From: Faecalicatena_A orotica
GTDB taxonomy: Bacteria; Bacillota; Clostridia; Lachnospirales; Lachnospiraceae
NCBI RefSeq assembly: GCF_040545875.1
Contig: NZ_JBEPMR010000009.1
Strand: one strand, 5' to 3'
DNA: 64,000 nt
The position numbers and the translations under genes are program-made. Below are positions 1-8,544 of this stretch, in pieces. The notes beneath the pieces are model-generated. The model searched no databases. It was not told the origin of the DNA and saw only the letters and a list, made by a program, of their open reading frames with translations. Positions within the stretch are counted from its first letter, which is position 1, and each line of letters begins with the position of its first letter.

Positions 1-393
1 GAGAAACTGATTGCGGACGGCTTAAACGAGGCAAGCAGTGCCAGGGAAGAAGCCGCAAAGCTTAAAGTTGAGTATGAAGCAGCCCTTACGGGTGCCAGAG
101 ACGAGTCTGTGAAGATCGTGGAAAAGGCACAGACGCAGGCAAAGGCCGAGTATGAGCGGATTGTAAGCGAAGCCGGCGTAAAAGCAGGCGGCATGCTGGA
201 TTCTGCGAAGGCACAGATTCAGTTAGAACGGGAGCAGACAATGAAGGCCCTGCAGTCAGAGATTGCAGGACTTGCGATGACAGCAGCTGCCAGAATTGTA
301 GGCGAAAAGACAGAGAATCAAGGAAATCAGGACATATATAATCAGTTTCTGGAAGAAGCAGGTGACGCTCATGAAGACACAGACAAACACTAA
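1..393 (+). CDS. atpF: F-type ATP synthase subunit b, 3' part (5' end outside window)
   Basis: The reading frame is open from base 1 to the TAA at 391-393, so the N-terminal membrane anchor lies upstream of the window. The visible 130 residues are a highly charged Ala/Glu/Lys/Gln coiled coil, the b-subunit peripheral stalk that links the Fo membrane part to F1. A GTG at 109 is internal, not a start. The reading frame runs 23 bases into atpH, as is common in this operon. Identification rests on coiled-coil character plus position before atpH and atpA. A V-type E/G stalk protein is excluded by this context. Confidence 0.9.
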   Translation, partial: EKLIADGLNEASSAREEAAKLKVEYEAALTGARDESVKIVEKAQTQAKAEYERIVSEAGVKAGGMLDSAKAQIQLEREQTMKALQSEIAGLAMTAAARIVGEKTENQGNQDIYNQFLEEAGDAHEDTDKH

Positions 394-907
394 CATCCAG
401 TACTGCCCGCAGGCGGCGGTAAGATATGCAAAAGTGTTGTATGAGTTGAATATTTCCAAAGAAGCCATACAGAAAGCAAAGGATATATTCACAGAAGTTC
501 CCCAGTTAAACGATGTGTTCGTAAATCCGACTATCAGAGAGGAACAGAAACTGAGAGTGATCGACCAGGTATTTCCCGAAGAAATCAGGAATTTCCTGAA
601 GGTGACATGCCAAAATCAGAGGATGGACCTGATCGGGGATATTTTCGTATCATATGACAGGTACTGCGATGAACAGAACAGGGTTCTGAATGCAGTGCTG
701 ACTTGTGTAGAACCTCCAAGTGAGGTACAGCTAAAAGAAATGAAGGCGTTTCTTTGCAGGAAATATAATGCCGTTGAGGCAAATATTGAAATCAGGACGG
801 ATCACGCTCTGCTGGGAGGCTTTGTGTTAACGGCCGGCAGTGATGAGTATGACTGGAGCCTGAAAGGACGCCTGAATAGATTAGAACAAAAATTGACCTG
901 GAGGTGA
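371..907 (+). CDS. atpH: F-type ATP synthase subunit delta
   Basis: A 178-residue protein, the usual length for the delta subunit that caps the F1 head and holds the peripheral stalk. The N-terminal half has the expected all-helical pattern (RYAKVLYELN near the start, then TIREEQKLRVIDQVF). The C-terminal end has the typical LLGGFVLTAGSDEYDWSLKGRLNRLEQKL tail, partly quoted here by sense: a Gly-rich turn then a D-x-S-x-x-G-R-L-x-x-L motif. The ATG at 371 is preferred over the GTG at 362 because GCAGGTG at 358-364 is a well-placed ribosome-binding site for it. It overlaps atpF by 23 bases and ends inside the atpA leader. Confidence 0.93.
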   Translation: MKTQTNTNIQYCPQAAVRYAKVLYELNISKEAIQKAKDIFTEVPQLNDVFVNPTIREEQKLRVIDQVFPEEIRNFLKVTCQNQRMDLIGDIFVSYDRYCDEQNRVLNAVLTCVEPPSEVQLKEMKAFLCRKYNAVEANIEIRTDHALLGGFVLTAGSDEYDWSLKGRLNRLEQKLTWR

Positions 908-912
908 ACAAG

Positions 913-2421
913 GTGAGTTCAATCAATTCAGATGAAATTATTTCTATTCTGAAAAATGAAATAGAAAATTTTGATACAATCAGCAAGGACAGTGAGGTCG
1001 GTACGGTTATTACTGTAGGAGACGGTATAGCCACTGTTTATGGAATTGATCACGCCATGTACGGGGAGATTGTGACTTTTGAAAACGGGCTGAAGGCGAT
1101 GGTTCAGGATATCCAGAAGGATTCTATCGGATGTATCCTCTTCGGACATGATACCGAGATTAAGGAAGGCACAAAAGTGACCCGGACTGGGAAAAAAGCC
1201 GGAGTTCCGGTTGGTGATAAATATATAGGAAGAGTTGTTAACTCTCTGGGTGCGGCGATCGACGGGAAGGGCGAGATCGAGGCTGATGATTACAGGCCGA
1301 TTGAGCAGGAGGCACCGGGAATTATAGACAGGAAGTCAGTCAGTGTGCCGATGGAGACAGGTATTCTGTCAATCGACGCCATGTTCCCGATCGGGCGTGG
1401 ACAGAGAGAACTGATTATCGGAGACAGGCAGACGGGAAAGACTTCCATTGCCCTGGACACGATTATCAATCAGAAAGGAAAAGATGTTGTCTGCATTTAT
1501 GTTGCGGTCGGGCAGAAGGCATCTACTGTAGCCAAGGTTGTGAATACGCTGACGACGAATGGCGCTATGGATTACACAATTGTTGTTTCCTCAACTGCAA
1601 GTGACTGCGCTCCGCTCCAGTATATCGCACCTTATGCAGGAACTGCGATGGCGGAACATTTTATGCATCAGGGGAAAGATGTCCTGATCGTTTATGATGA
1701 TTTATCAAAACATGCGGTTGCATACCGTGCATTATCCCTTCTGCTCGGACGTTCTCCGGGACGTGAGGCATATCCGGGAGATGTATTCTACCTTCATTCA
1801 AGACTGCTGGAGCGCTCAAGCCGGCTGAGTGATGCATTGGGCGGAGGTTCCATCACGGCTCTCCCGATTATCGAGACGCAGGCAGGTGATGTATCTGCTT
1901 ATATACCGACCAACGTAATTTCCATCACAGACGGCCAGATTTTTCTGGAGAGTGATTTGTTCTTCTCGGGAATGAGGCCGGCGGTCAACGTAGGTCTGTC
2001 CGTATCCCGTGTCGGCGGTGCTGCCCAGACGAAGGCGATGAAAAAGGCTTCAGGAAGTATCCGTATCGATCTGGCGCAGTACAGAGAAATGGAAGTGTTT
2101 ACACAGTTCAGCTCTGACCTTGACGCTGCCACAAAAGAGCAGCTGGAATACGGCGGCGGCCTGATGGAGCTTTTAAAACAGCCTCTGTGCCATCCGCTTT
2201 CCCTGCATGAAAAGGTTATCACCCTCTGTGTAGCTACACATAAGGTGCTGCTTGGTATTGAAAAGAAGAAGATCAAACAGTTTCAGGCAGATATGTTAAG
2301 CTATTTTGATACACAATATCCGGAGATCGGGAAAGAGATAGAAGAAACAAAGGCCCTGACCGACGAGCTGATTGGAAAGATCGTGGAAGCAGCGAAGGAA
2401 TTTAAGAAGAGCAGGTGTTAA
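913..2421 (+). CDS. atpA: F-type ATP synthase subunit alpha
   Basis: A 502-residue F1 alpha subunit, the non-catalytic nucleotide-binding subunit of the hexamer. It contains the Walker A sequence GDRQTGKTS, the Walker B segment VLIVYDDLSKHA, and the alpha signature around ALPIIETQAGDVSAYIPTNV. The GTG at 913 is chosen over the GTG at 904 because GGAGG at 900-904 lies 8 bases before 913 and would overlap 904. The stop of atpH (905-907) lies within this leader, so translation is probably coupled. Length and motifs are normal for the family. Confidence 0.96.
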   Translation: MSSINSDEIISILKNEIENFDTISKDSEVGTVITVGDGIATVYGIDHAMYGEIVTFENGLKAMVQDIQKDSIGCILFGHDTEIKEGTKVTRTGKKAGVPVGDKYIGRVVNSLGAAIDGKGEIEADDYRPIEQEAPGIIDRKSVSVPMETGILSIDAMFPIGRGQRELIIGDRQTGKTSIALDTIINQKGKDVVCIYVAVGQKASTVAKVVNTLTTNGAMDYTIVVSSTASDCAPLQYIAPYAGTAMAEHFMHQGKDVLIVYDDLSKHAVAYRALSLLLGRSPGREAYPGDVFYLHSRLLERSSRLSDALGGGSITALPIIETQAGDVSAYIPTNVISITDGQIFLESDLFFSGMRPAVNVGLSVSRVGGAAQTKAMKKASGSIRIDLAQYREMEVFTQFSSDLDAATKEQLEYGGGLMELLKQPLCHPLSLHEKVITLCVATHKVLLGIEKKKIKQFQADMLSYFDTQYPEIGKEIEETKALTDELIGKIVEAAKEFKKSRC

Positions 2422-2422
2422 T

Positions 2423-3313
2423 ATGGCAAATATCAGAGAAATACAGACCCGTATAAACAGCGTAAAGGATACGATGAAGATTACGAACGCTATGTATATG
2501 ATTTCTTCTTCCAAAATGAAACAGGCAAAGAAGAAGCTGTCTGATACAGAGCCGTATTTCTATGGCCTGCAGGGTGAGATTTCCAGAATCCTGCGCCATG
2601 TCCCTGATATTGAACATCCGTATTTTGACTTGAGGGAGAAGATCCCCGCTGAAAAGAGGAAGATCGGCTCCATTGTCATAACTGCGGATAAAGGACTTGC
2701 AGGGGCATACAACCATAATATCATCAAGCTTGAAGAAGAACTGCTTAGCGGGCCCGGGGAACATAAACTATTCGTTGTCGGAGAACTGGGAAGACACTAT
2801 TTTGCCAAACATAAGGTGGAAATTGATACAAACTTCCAGTATACAGTCCAGAAGCCGACGATGCACCGTGCTAGAAATATCTCATCCGTCATTCTGGACC
2901 AGTTTGAAATGGGGCAATTGGATGAAGTATACATGATTTACACCCGCATGGAAAACTCTGTGCAGTCAGATGCTGAAAAAGTAAGACTTCTCCCGTTGGA
3001 GAGGGCTTCCTTTAATAAGATGATTATGCCTCTGAACATGTACAGGGAAGAAATAGAACTCTATCCATCCGCCAAAAGCGTCATGGACAGCATCATTCCG
3101 AATTATATAACAGGTATGGTCTACGGCTGTCTGGTAGAGGCCTATGCCAGCGAGCACAACGCCCGTATGATGGCAATGAAGGCTGCAACAGACAGTGCCG
3201 AGAGTATCATCAAAGATTTATCTACCTTATATAATAGGGCACGGCAGGCTGCCATCACCCAGGAAATTACCGAGGTATGCAGCGGGGCAAATGCCCAGAA
3301 ACGGAAAAAGTAA
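2423..3313 (+). CDS. atpG: F-type ATP synthase subunit gamma
   Basis: A 296-residue central-stalk subunit. The N-terminal helix (MANIREIQTRINSVKDTMKI, then TNAMYMISSSKM) and the C-terminal helix (a run containing ARMMAMKAATDSAESII, then ITQEITEV) are the two halves of the rotor coiled coil and match the family signature, which normally ends ITxEIxEIxxGAxA. The ATG at 2423 starts one base after the atpA stop; the longer frame from 2372 would only add atpA-overlapping sequence. It is followed by a 31-bp perfect palindrome before atpD. Confidence 0.95.
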   Translation: MANIREIQTRINSVKDTMKITNAMYMISSSKMKQAKKKLSDTEPYFYGLQGEISRILRHVPDIEHPYFDLREKIPAEKRKIGSIVITADKGLAGAYNHNIIKLEEELLSGPGEHKLFVVGELGRHYFAKHKVEIDTNFQYTVQKPTMHRARNISSVILDQFEMGQLDEVYMIYTRMENSVQSDAEKVRLLPLERASFNKMIMPLNMYREEIELYPSAKSVMDSIIPNYITGMVYGCLVEAYASEHNARMMAMKAATDSAESIIKDLSTLYNRARQAAITQEITEVCSGANAQKRKK

Positions 3314-3328
3314 AATATTCTGACAATG

Positions 3329-3359
3329 GAGTGCAAAGGGGTCAGACCCCTTTGCACTC
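3329..3359. repeat. Perfect 15-bp-arm palindrome between atpG and atpD (REP-like family 1)
   Basis: Arms GAGTGCAAAGGGGTC and GACCCCTTTGCACTC flank a single A at 3344. There is no T-tract, so it is unlikely to be a terminator, and atpD must be read through it. The core and the flanking AATATTCTGA to the left recur at 5245-5286 after atpC, which marks it as a copy of a dispersed element. In RNA it would form a strong hairpin that could set relative expression of atpG and atpD (inference). Confidence 0.85.
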
Positions 3360-3383
3360 ACAAATAAGGAAGTGAGAACGATT

Positions 3384-4781
3384 ATGAATAAAGGACGAAT
3401 TGTACAGGTCATGGGACCTGTCGTTGACGTAGTATTTGAAGACGGCAATCTTCCTTTTATCAAAGATGCGCTTGAAGTTGAAAATAGTGGTAAGACGTGC
3501 ATCATGGAGGTCGCACAGCATCTCGGGAATAATGAGGTGCGCTGTCTGATGCTTGCTGCCAGCGAAGGGCTGCATAAAGATATGGAAGTGACTGCTACCG
3601 GGGAAGGCATCAAAGTACCGGTTGGAGAGCAGACACTGGGCAGATTGTTTAATGTTTTGGGGGAAACCATCGATGATGGCCAGCCTCTTGAAACGAATCA
3701 GAAATGGGTGATCCACAGAGATCCGCCGAGTTTTGAGGACCAGAGCCCGGTTATTGAAATTCTGGAAACAGGTATCAAGGTTATTGACCTTCTGGCGCCT
3801 TATGCAAAAGGCGGTAAGATTGGCCTTTTCGGTGGTGCCGGTGTAGGTAAGACCGTACTGATTCAGGAATTGATTCGTAATATTGCTACAGAGCACGGCG
3901 GTTATTCTATTTTTACAGGAGTCGGTGAGCGTTCCCGTGAAGGGAATGACTTATGGACGGAGATGAAGGCTTCCGGGGTTCTTGAGAAGACTGCCCTGGT
4001 ATTCGGACAGATGAACGAGCCGCCCGGAGCACGTATGCGTGTTGCGGAGACAGGGCTTACAATGGCTGAGTATTTCAGGGATAAAGAGCACCAGAACGTG
4101 CTTCTGTTTATTGACAATATTTTCCGTTTTACCCAGGCTGGTTCCGAGGTATCCGCACTTCTCGGACGTATGCCTTCAGCCGTAGGCTACCAGCCGACCC
4201 TTGCTACAGAAATGGGTGAGCTGCAGGAGCGTATTGCATCGACAAAGAACGGTTCCGTTACATCCGTACAGGCCGTATATGTGCCTGCCGATGACCTGAC
4301 TGACCCGGCCCCGGCCACAACGTTTGCACATCTGGATGCGACAACAGTATTGTCCAGAAAGATCGTAGAGCAGGGGATCTATCCTGCAGTCGATCCTCTG
4401 GAATCCAACTCCCGTATTCTGGAGGCTGATATTGTCGGAGAGGAACACTATGAAGTGGCCAACCAGGTAACGGCAATCCTCCAGAAATACAAGGAACTGC
4501 AGGATATCATTGCAATTCTGGGTATGGAAGAACTGTCAGATGAAGATAAAGCGGTCGTTATGCGTGCAAGAAAGATCCAGAGATTCCTGTCACAGCCATT
4601 CTATGTTGCTGAGACATTTACCGGAATCCCGGGTAAATACGTGCCGCTCAAAGAGACAATCCGCGGTTTCAAAATGATTATCAGCGGCGAGATGGACCAG
4701 TATCCGGAATCTGCATTTTTCAATGTAGGAACAGTTGAAGATGTCATTGAGAAAGCAAAGGCGGAAAGTGCCGCAGAATAG
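3384..4781 (+). CDS. atpD: F-type ATP synthase subunit beta
   Basis: A 465-residue catalytic subunit. It shows Walker A GGAGVGKTVLIQELI, the catalytic-site GERSREGNDL segment, Walker B VLLFIDNIFRFTQAGSEVS, and the family signature PAPATTFAHLDATTVLSR. The ATG at 3384 begins MNKGRIVQVMGPVVDV, the canonical start. The in-frame GTG at 3372 lies inside the ribosome-binding region AAGGAAGTGAG. It is separated from atpG by a palindromic repeat and followed 12 bases later by atpC. Confidence 0.96.
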   Translation: MNKGRIVQVMGPVVDVVFEDGNLPFIKDALEVENSGKTCIMEVAQHLGNNEVRCLMLAASEGLHKDMEVTATGEGIKVPVGEQTLGRLFNVLGETIDDGQPLETNQKWVIHRDPPSFEDQSPVIEILETGIKVIDLLAPYAKGGKIGLFGGAGVGKTVLIQELIRNIATEHGGYSIFTGVGERSREGNDLWTEMKASGVLEKTALVFGQMNEPPGARMRVAETGLTMAEYFRDKEHQNVLLFIDNIFRFTQAGSEVSALLGRMPSAVGYQPTLATEMGELQERIASTKNGSVTSVQAVYVPADDLTDPAPATTFAHLDATTVLSRKIVEQGIYPAVDPLESNSRILEADIVGEEHYEVANQVTAILQKYKELQDIIAILGMEELSDEDKAVVMRARKIQRFLSQPFYVAETFTGIPGKYVPLKETIRGFKMIISGEMDQYPESAFFNVGTVEDVIEKAKAESAAE

Positions 4782-4793
4782 AGGTGTATGCAT

Positions 4794-5210
4794 ATGGATA
4801 CATTTGGGCTGAAAATAATAGCCAGCGACAGGGTGTTCTACGAAGGCCGCTGCAGAAAGCTGACTCTTCCGGCTCCCGACGGGGAGATGGGAATTCTGGC
4901 GAATCATGAGAACATGGTAATTGCCGTAACAGTCGGGGATGCCAGAATGGAGATCGAAGAAGGAAACTGGGTGGACGTTGCAGTTGGCGCGGGTTTTGCC
5001 GAGGTCGTGAACAATCGTGTTACGGTGCTCGTGGACACTGCCGAGCGCCCGGAAGAGATCGATGTGCGCAGGGCCGAGGAAGCAAAAGAGCGTGCCGAGG
5101 AGCAGATGCGGCAGAAGCAGAGCATTCAGGAATACTACCGGACCCAGGCATCACTGGCGCGGGCAATGAACCGGCTGAAAGTGTCACAGGGACAGAAATG
5201 GAATTTGTAG
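4794..5210 (+). CDS. atpC: F-type ATP synthase subunit epsilon
   Basis: A 138-residue epsilon subunit with the N-terminal beta-sandwich (LKIIASDRVFYEG, LPAPDGEMGILANHENMV) and a C-terminal helical hairpin rich in Glu, Arg and Gln (RRAEEAKERAEEQM). It connects the rotor to catalysis and can inhibit hydrolysis in this family. The ATG at 4794 has GAGGTG at 4781-4786 seven bases upstream; the ATG at 4788 would be too close. It is the last gene of the F-ATPase operon. Confidence 0.94.
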   Translation: MDTFGLKIIASDRVFYEGRCRKLTLPAPDGEMGILANHENMVIAVTVGDARMEIEEGNWVDVAVGAGFAEVVNNRVTVLVDTAERPEEIDVRRAEEAKERAEEQMRQKQSIQEYYRTQASLARAMNRLKVSQGQKWNL

Positions 5211-5286
5211 CAAAGGGGTCTGACCCTTTTGCGGATCAAAGACAGAATATTCTGAAAACGGAGGGCAAAAGGGTCAGACCCCTTTG
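5211..5286. repeat. Inverted pair of REP-like family 1 elements after atpC
   Basis: Bases 5211-5231 (CAAAGGGGTCTGACCCTTTTG) and 5266-5286 are exact reverse complements of each other over 21 bases, separated by 34 bases. Each is itself almost palindromic, so either two small hairpins or one long hairpin can form. The right unit with its left flank (AATATTCTGA at 5247-5256) matches the element at 3316-3359. A pair of inverted palindromes with a short linker is the layout of bacterial interspersed mosaic (BIME-like) elements. Confidence 0.8.
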
Positions 5287-5300
5287 CGCCTCCGTTTTTT
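5258..5300 (+). terminator. Intrinsic terminator of the F-ATPase operon
   Basis: ACGGAGG at 5258-5264 pairs with CCTCCGT at 5289-5295, and the interior is the right-hand REP-like palindrome, so the stem is about 17 bp with one bulge and one mismatch. Six T residues follow at 5295-5300. The repeat seems to have been taken into the terminator stem, or the terminator is a natural part of the element. Confidence 0.85.
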
Positions 5301-5305
5301 GCTTC

Positions 5306-5334
5306 TTGCAATTTAAATAAGATTATACTACAAT
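5306..5334 (+). promoter_or_regulatory. Predicted sigma-A promoter for the GGDEF/EAL gene
   Basis: TTGCAA at 5306-5311 and TACAAT at 5329-5334 are separated by 17 bases, directly after the F-ATPase terminator and about 75 bases before the start codon at 5409. Prediction from sequence pattern only. Confidence 0.55.
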
Positions 5335-5408
5335 AATCATATCTGTACTTTAGTCAGTCCAGATGGTATTTATAACTGTTATCTAGTGAAATCAGGGGAG
5401 AAGAATCC

Positions 5409-7028
5409 ATGAGTGAGAAGTATAAACAACGTTCTATCATTGAGATTATGAACGACGTATTAAGCACGATACGCGACTACTATGATTCGGAATATGTTTA
5501 TTATATAGAAAAAGAAGAGGATGATATCCTCGCAATCTATGAGTGGTGTGCAGAGAATGTTCCGTGGCAGAGAGACCGTATCAAGATGCTGGATGCTGAT
5601 CAGCTGCCGAGGTGGATCAGGCAGGAGATTACAGATACAACCGAGGCGGACTACAGTGTATTCCGTCCTTTAGATGATGATGTGACGGCTGTATTGGCAG
5701 CGGTTGGAGTACACAGGGGGGGATGCGACCTTTCGCTTATGCGTGCGGTCATTCCGTATATCTCTCAGGCGATCGTGCTCCAGAAGATGCAGAAGCAGCA
5801 GGAATATCTGAGTTACCATGATGACCTGACAGGTCTTTTGAACCGCAACAGTTTTGTCGGGTATCTGGCAGAGGTAAAGCAGGAGGAACTTAAGTCGCTG
5901 GGTGCGCTGTCCGTTGATATTAATGGGCTGAAGAATTTCAATAAAGAGTTCGGCCGGGAATACGGGGATGAGGTTGTCATCCGTGTCGGTGAAGTTCTGG
6001 AAGAGTACTTCCGCGGGGCGATGGTGTTCAGGCTGACCGGTGATGAATATCTGGCGATTATGGAAGACGTCTCTTACGAGGACTTTATGAAGCATGTTCA
6101 CGGCGCGCATAATAAGCTGGAGAATATCAGTCTCGGACTCGTAACGATGGGGTATGCATGGGAGAAGGTTGACATCGATGTGGACAGCCTTGTTGCACAT
6201 GCCGAGAATATGATGCGCGAGGAGAAGCAGAAGTACTACAAGCATCTGAAAAAAGGCCATCACGAGCCGATCATTAAGCAGGACCTTCTGGAAGACATTG
6301 AACATGGCAGCTTTATCGTGTGCTTTGTCCCCAAAATGGATGTAATGACAGAGGAAGTCGTCGGGGCCGAAGCGGTAGTGCGCTACCACCATAAGGATCT
6401 TGGGATCGTAGACCCGGGAAAATATATTACACTTCTGGAAGAGACGAAGCTGTCACACTTCCTTGACTTATATGTGTTCGAACAGGTCTGTAAGACCTTG
6501 AGGAAATGGGAACTGGAAGACATGCCAATGCTTCCTGTTTCTGTAAACTTTGCGGGGGCCACACTCCGTGAGGAAAGTGTTGCCGAAAAGATGCTTTCCC
6601 TGGTAGAAAAGTACCGGGTTTCCTGCGAATATCTGGAAGTAGAGGTTTCCGAATCCTATACGGATATGAATCAGGAGATGCTGGCCGAGACCAGCAATAA
6701 GATAAGAAAAGAAAATGTAAGGGTTGTTCTGGATCATTTTGGAGCAAAAGATTCCAGCTTTTCCATTCTTTCCATTATGGAGTTTGACGGGCTGAAGCTG
6801 GACAAGAGTCTGGTTACCAATATTGTGGGGAATAACAGAAGCCAGATCGTTGCGAAAGCAGTGATCGATGTGTGCCGCCAGCTCGGCGTGCACGTGGCGG
6901 CGGCCGGTGTGGAGACACAGGATCAGCTGAATGTATTGAAAGAGCTGGGCTGTGATTATGCACAGGGAACTTTATTTAATAAGCCTATTACCATTGATAC
7001 ATTTGAAGTACGGTATATGAAGGGATAA
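5409..7028 (+). CDS. Degenerate GGDEF-EAL domain protein
   Basis: A 539-residue cytoplasmic protein. Residues 1-140 have no domain I recognise. A GGDEF-type domain begins at SYHDDLTGLLNRNSF, but the signature is RLTGDEYL, with the first Gly of GGDEF replaced by Thr. An EAL-type domain follows, with EAV in place of EAL, a conserved SVNF and SES, DHFGAKDSS where active enzymes have DDFGTGYSS, and an intact KLDKS and QGTLFNKP. Loss of the GGDEF first Gly and of the second Asp of the DD pair suggests it no longer makes or breaks c-di-GMP efficiently and may act as a binding or scaffold protein (inference). The next gene starts 4 bases after its stop, so the two are probably co-translated. Confidence 0.85.
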   Translation: MSEKYKQRSIIEIMNDVLSTIRDYYDSEYVYYIEKEEDDILAIYEWCAENVPWQRDRIKMLDADQLPRWIRQEITDTTEADYSVFRPLDDDVTAVLAAVGVHRGGCDLSLMRAVIPYISQAIVLQKMQKQQEYLSYHDDLTGLLNRNSFVGYLAEVKQEELKSLGALSVDINGLKNFNKEFGREYGDEVVIRVGEVLEEYFRGAMVFRLTGDEYLAIMEDVSYEDFMKHVHGAHNKLENISLGLVTMGYAWEKVDIDVDSLVAHAENMMREEKQKYYKHLKKGHHEPIIKQDLLEDIEHGSFIVCFVPKMDVMTEEVVGAEAVVRYHHKDLGIVDPGKYITLLEETKLSHFLDLYVFEQVCKTLRKWELEDMPMLPVSVNFAGATLREESVAEKMLSLVEKYRVSCEYLEVEVSESYTDMNQEMLAETSNKIRKENVRVVLDHFGAKDSSFSILSIMEFDGLKLDKSLVTNIVGNNRSQIVAKAVIDVCRQLGVHVAAAGVETQDQLNVLKELGCDYAQGTLFNKPITIDTFEVRYMKG

Positions 7029-7032
7029 GGCG

Positions 7033-7665
7033 ATGATTAGAACCTGGATTGCCGACATCACACCGTTATATGATGAAGCACATTACCGCAAGTATTACAG
7101 GCAGCTTCCTAATTTCCGGAAAGAAAAGGCTGACCGTATGCGGTTTCAGGAGGGGAAGGCGCAGAGCGCCGGAGCCTGGACACTGCTTCAGAGTATCAGA
7201 AAAGAATATGGAGTGAAAGAACAGGCAGCATTTAATCTCTCGCATTCGGGGGATTTTGTGCTGTGTTCTGTTGATACAGACGGAGGCCTTAATACTCAGG
7301 TCGGATGCGACATTGAGAAGATAAAGGAAGCAAATATGAAAGTCGCGGGCCGATTCTTCTGCCCGTCGGAATATGAAGAGATCCTAAGGCAGGAGAGCGC
7401 GGCAGAAAAAAGTGATGTCTTTTACCGTTTCTGGGTGCTGAAGGAAAGTTTCATGAAAGCAACGCGTCAGGGAATGGCGCTTGATATGAAAAGTTTTGAA
7501 ATTGGGCTCGGCTGCCCGCCCGTTCTGAAGCGAAAGCCGGATGAGTTTCCGCGCAGCTATTATTATTGCGAATATAAGCTGGACGGGGTACCTTATAAAA
7601 TAGCAGTTTGTTCCACAGAGAAAAAGATAGATACTGAAATACATACAGAACTGAGATTTGACTAG
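7033..7665 (+). CDS. Sfp-type 4'-phosphopantetheinyl transferase
   Basis: A 210-residue protein with the two Sfp/AcpT signatures: GCDIEKIKEAN around residue 94, whose D and E bind magnesium, and FYRFWVLKESFMKATRQG around residue 130. These enzymes move phosphopantetheine from CoA onto carrier proteins. Sfp-type members usually serve polyketide, peptide or aryl-carrier proteins rather than only fatty-acid ACP. No carrier protein gene is present in the window, so its partner is elsewhere. It lies 4 bases after a degenerate GGDEF/EAL gene, an uncommon pairing. Confidence 0.9.
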   Translation: MIRTWIADITPLYDEAHYRKYYRQLPNFRKEKADRMRFQEGKAQSAGAWTLLQSIRKEYGVKEQAAFNLSHSGDFVLCSVDTDGGLNTQVGCDIEKIKEANMKVAGRFFCPSEYEEILRQESAAEKSDVFYRFWVLKESFMKATRQGMALDMKSFEIGLGCPPVLKRKPDEFPRSYYYCEYKLDGVPYKIAVCSTEKKIDTEIHTELRFD

Positions 7666-7734
7666 AAGAGTCGTGTCTCATGTTTTGTAAATCAAGTGAG
7701 CAGTGGTATATGACGGCTCATTAGGAGGCAGATT

Positions 7735-8529
7735 ATGAGTGTGAAGATGAACCGAAAGATAAAGAGGGCCCTGGCATTCGGGGCGGTTGCGGGTGCCGCA
7801 CTTGGCGTGCTGATTACATTTGCGGCTGCAAGTAAGGCGGTCGATAAGAAGGCAGAAGCTTTCGCCAAGACTGAGAAGACATTGAAAAAAGAAAAAAAGG
7901 CTCTTGAGGAGCAGGTCGAAAAGCAGAAGTCGATAGAGGCTGCGGCCACTCTGTCAACAAAAGGCACAGATGACTGGGAGCTTTTGCTGGTGAACGATAA
8001 CTATCCGTTGGATCAAAAGTATGAACCAGAGCTGGAAGAGATAGCAGAGGGACGTTCAGTTGACGCAAGAATTGCGGAAGACACAAAAAAGATGCTTTCT
8101 GACGCAAAGGAAGCCGGCCTGAAGATGTATGTCCTTTCTGCTTATCGTAACTATGAAGATCAGAAGACGGTGTTCAATGAAACGATGGGGGACTGGATCA
8201 ATCAGGGCAGCACCTATCTGGATGCCTATGAGGAGACTAAGAAATCTGTAGCAATACCCGGATATAGTGAACATGCAACCGGGCTGGCAATGGATATCGT
8301 TTCCGAAGATTATCAGGACCTGGATGACAAACAGGCTGATACAAAGGAATCCAAATGGCTTGCAGAAAACTGTTACAAGTACGGTTTTATCCTCCGTTAT
8401 CCGTCTGACAAGTCCGACATCACAGGGATCGTGTACGAGCCGTGGCATTACCGCTATGTGGGTAAAGAGGCAGCAAAAGAGATTATGGAAAAGAATATCA
8501 CACTCGAGGAGTATCTGGGGGTTGCATAA
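7735..8529 (+). CDS. VanY-like D-Ala-D-Ala carboxypeptidase (peptidase M15B)
   Basis: A 264-residue protein with an N-terminal membrane anchor (about residues 10-30) and a short charged coiled coil, then the M15B domain. Zinc and catalytic motifs are visible: SAYRNYEDQ, SEHATGLAMDI (the SxHxxGxAxD motif) and EPWHYRYVG. It should act outside the membrane, trimming the terminal D-Ala of peptidoglycan stem peptides. AGGAGG lies at 7723-7728, seven bases before the ATG. There are no van resistance genes nearby, so a general cell-wall role is more likely than glycopeptide resistance. Confidence 0.88.
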   Translation: MSVKMNRKIKRALAFGAVAGAALGVLITFAAASKAVDKKAEAFAKTEKTLKKEKKALEEQVEKQKSIEAAATLSTKGTDDWELLLVNDNYPLDQKYEPELEEIAEGRSVDARIAEDTKKMLSDAKEAGLKMYVLSAYRNYEDQKTVFNETMGDWINQGSTYLDAYEETKKSVAIPGYSEHATGLAMDIVSEDYQDLDDKQADTKESKWLAENCYKYGFILRYPSDKSDITGIVYEPWHYRYVGKEAAKEIMEKNITLEEYLGVA

Positions 8530-8544
8530 GCGCATAAATTGTCG

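Noticed and set aside
3329..3359. Terminator between atpG and atpD
   Set aside because: There is no T-tract and atpD and atpC need read-through; a repeat or mRNA-stability element fits better.
3342..3896. Minus-strand frame covering the start of atpD
   Set aside because: Opposite strand of a highly conserved gene and running into the palindromic repeat; no start signal.
5670..6392. 240-codon minus-strand frame inside the GGDEF/EAL gene
   Set aside because: Antisense to a gene with clear domain motifs; composition is unlike a real protein.
7735..8529. Vancomycin-resistance locus because of VanY and VanW-type names
   Set aside because: No vanHAX, vanS or vanR genes are present, and the two genes are 29 kb apart; both families are common in susceptible clostridia.
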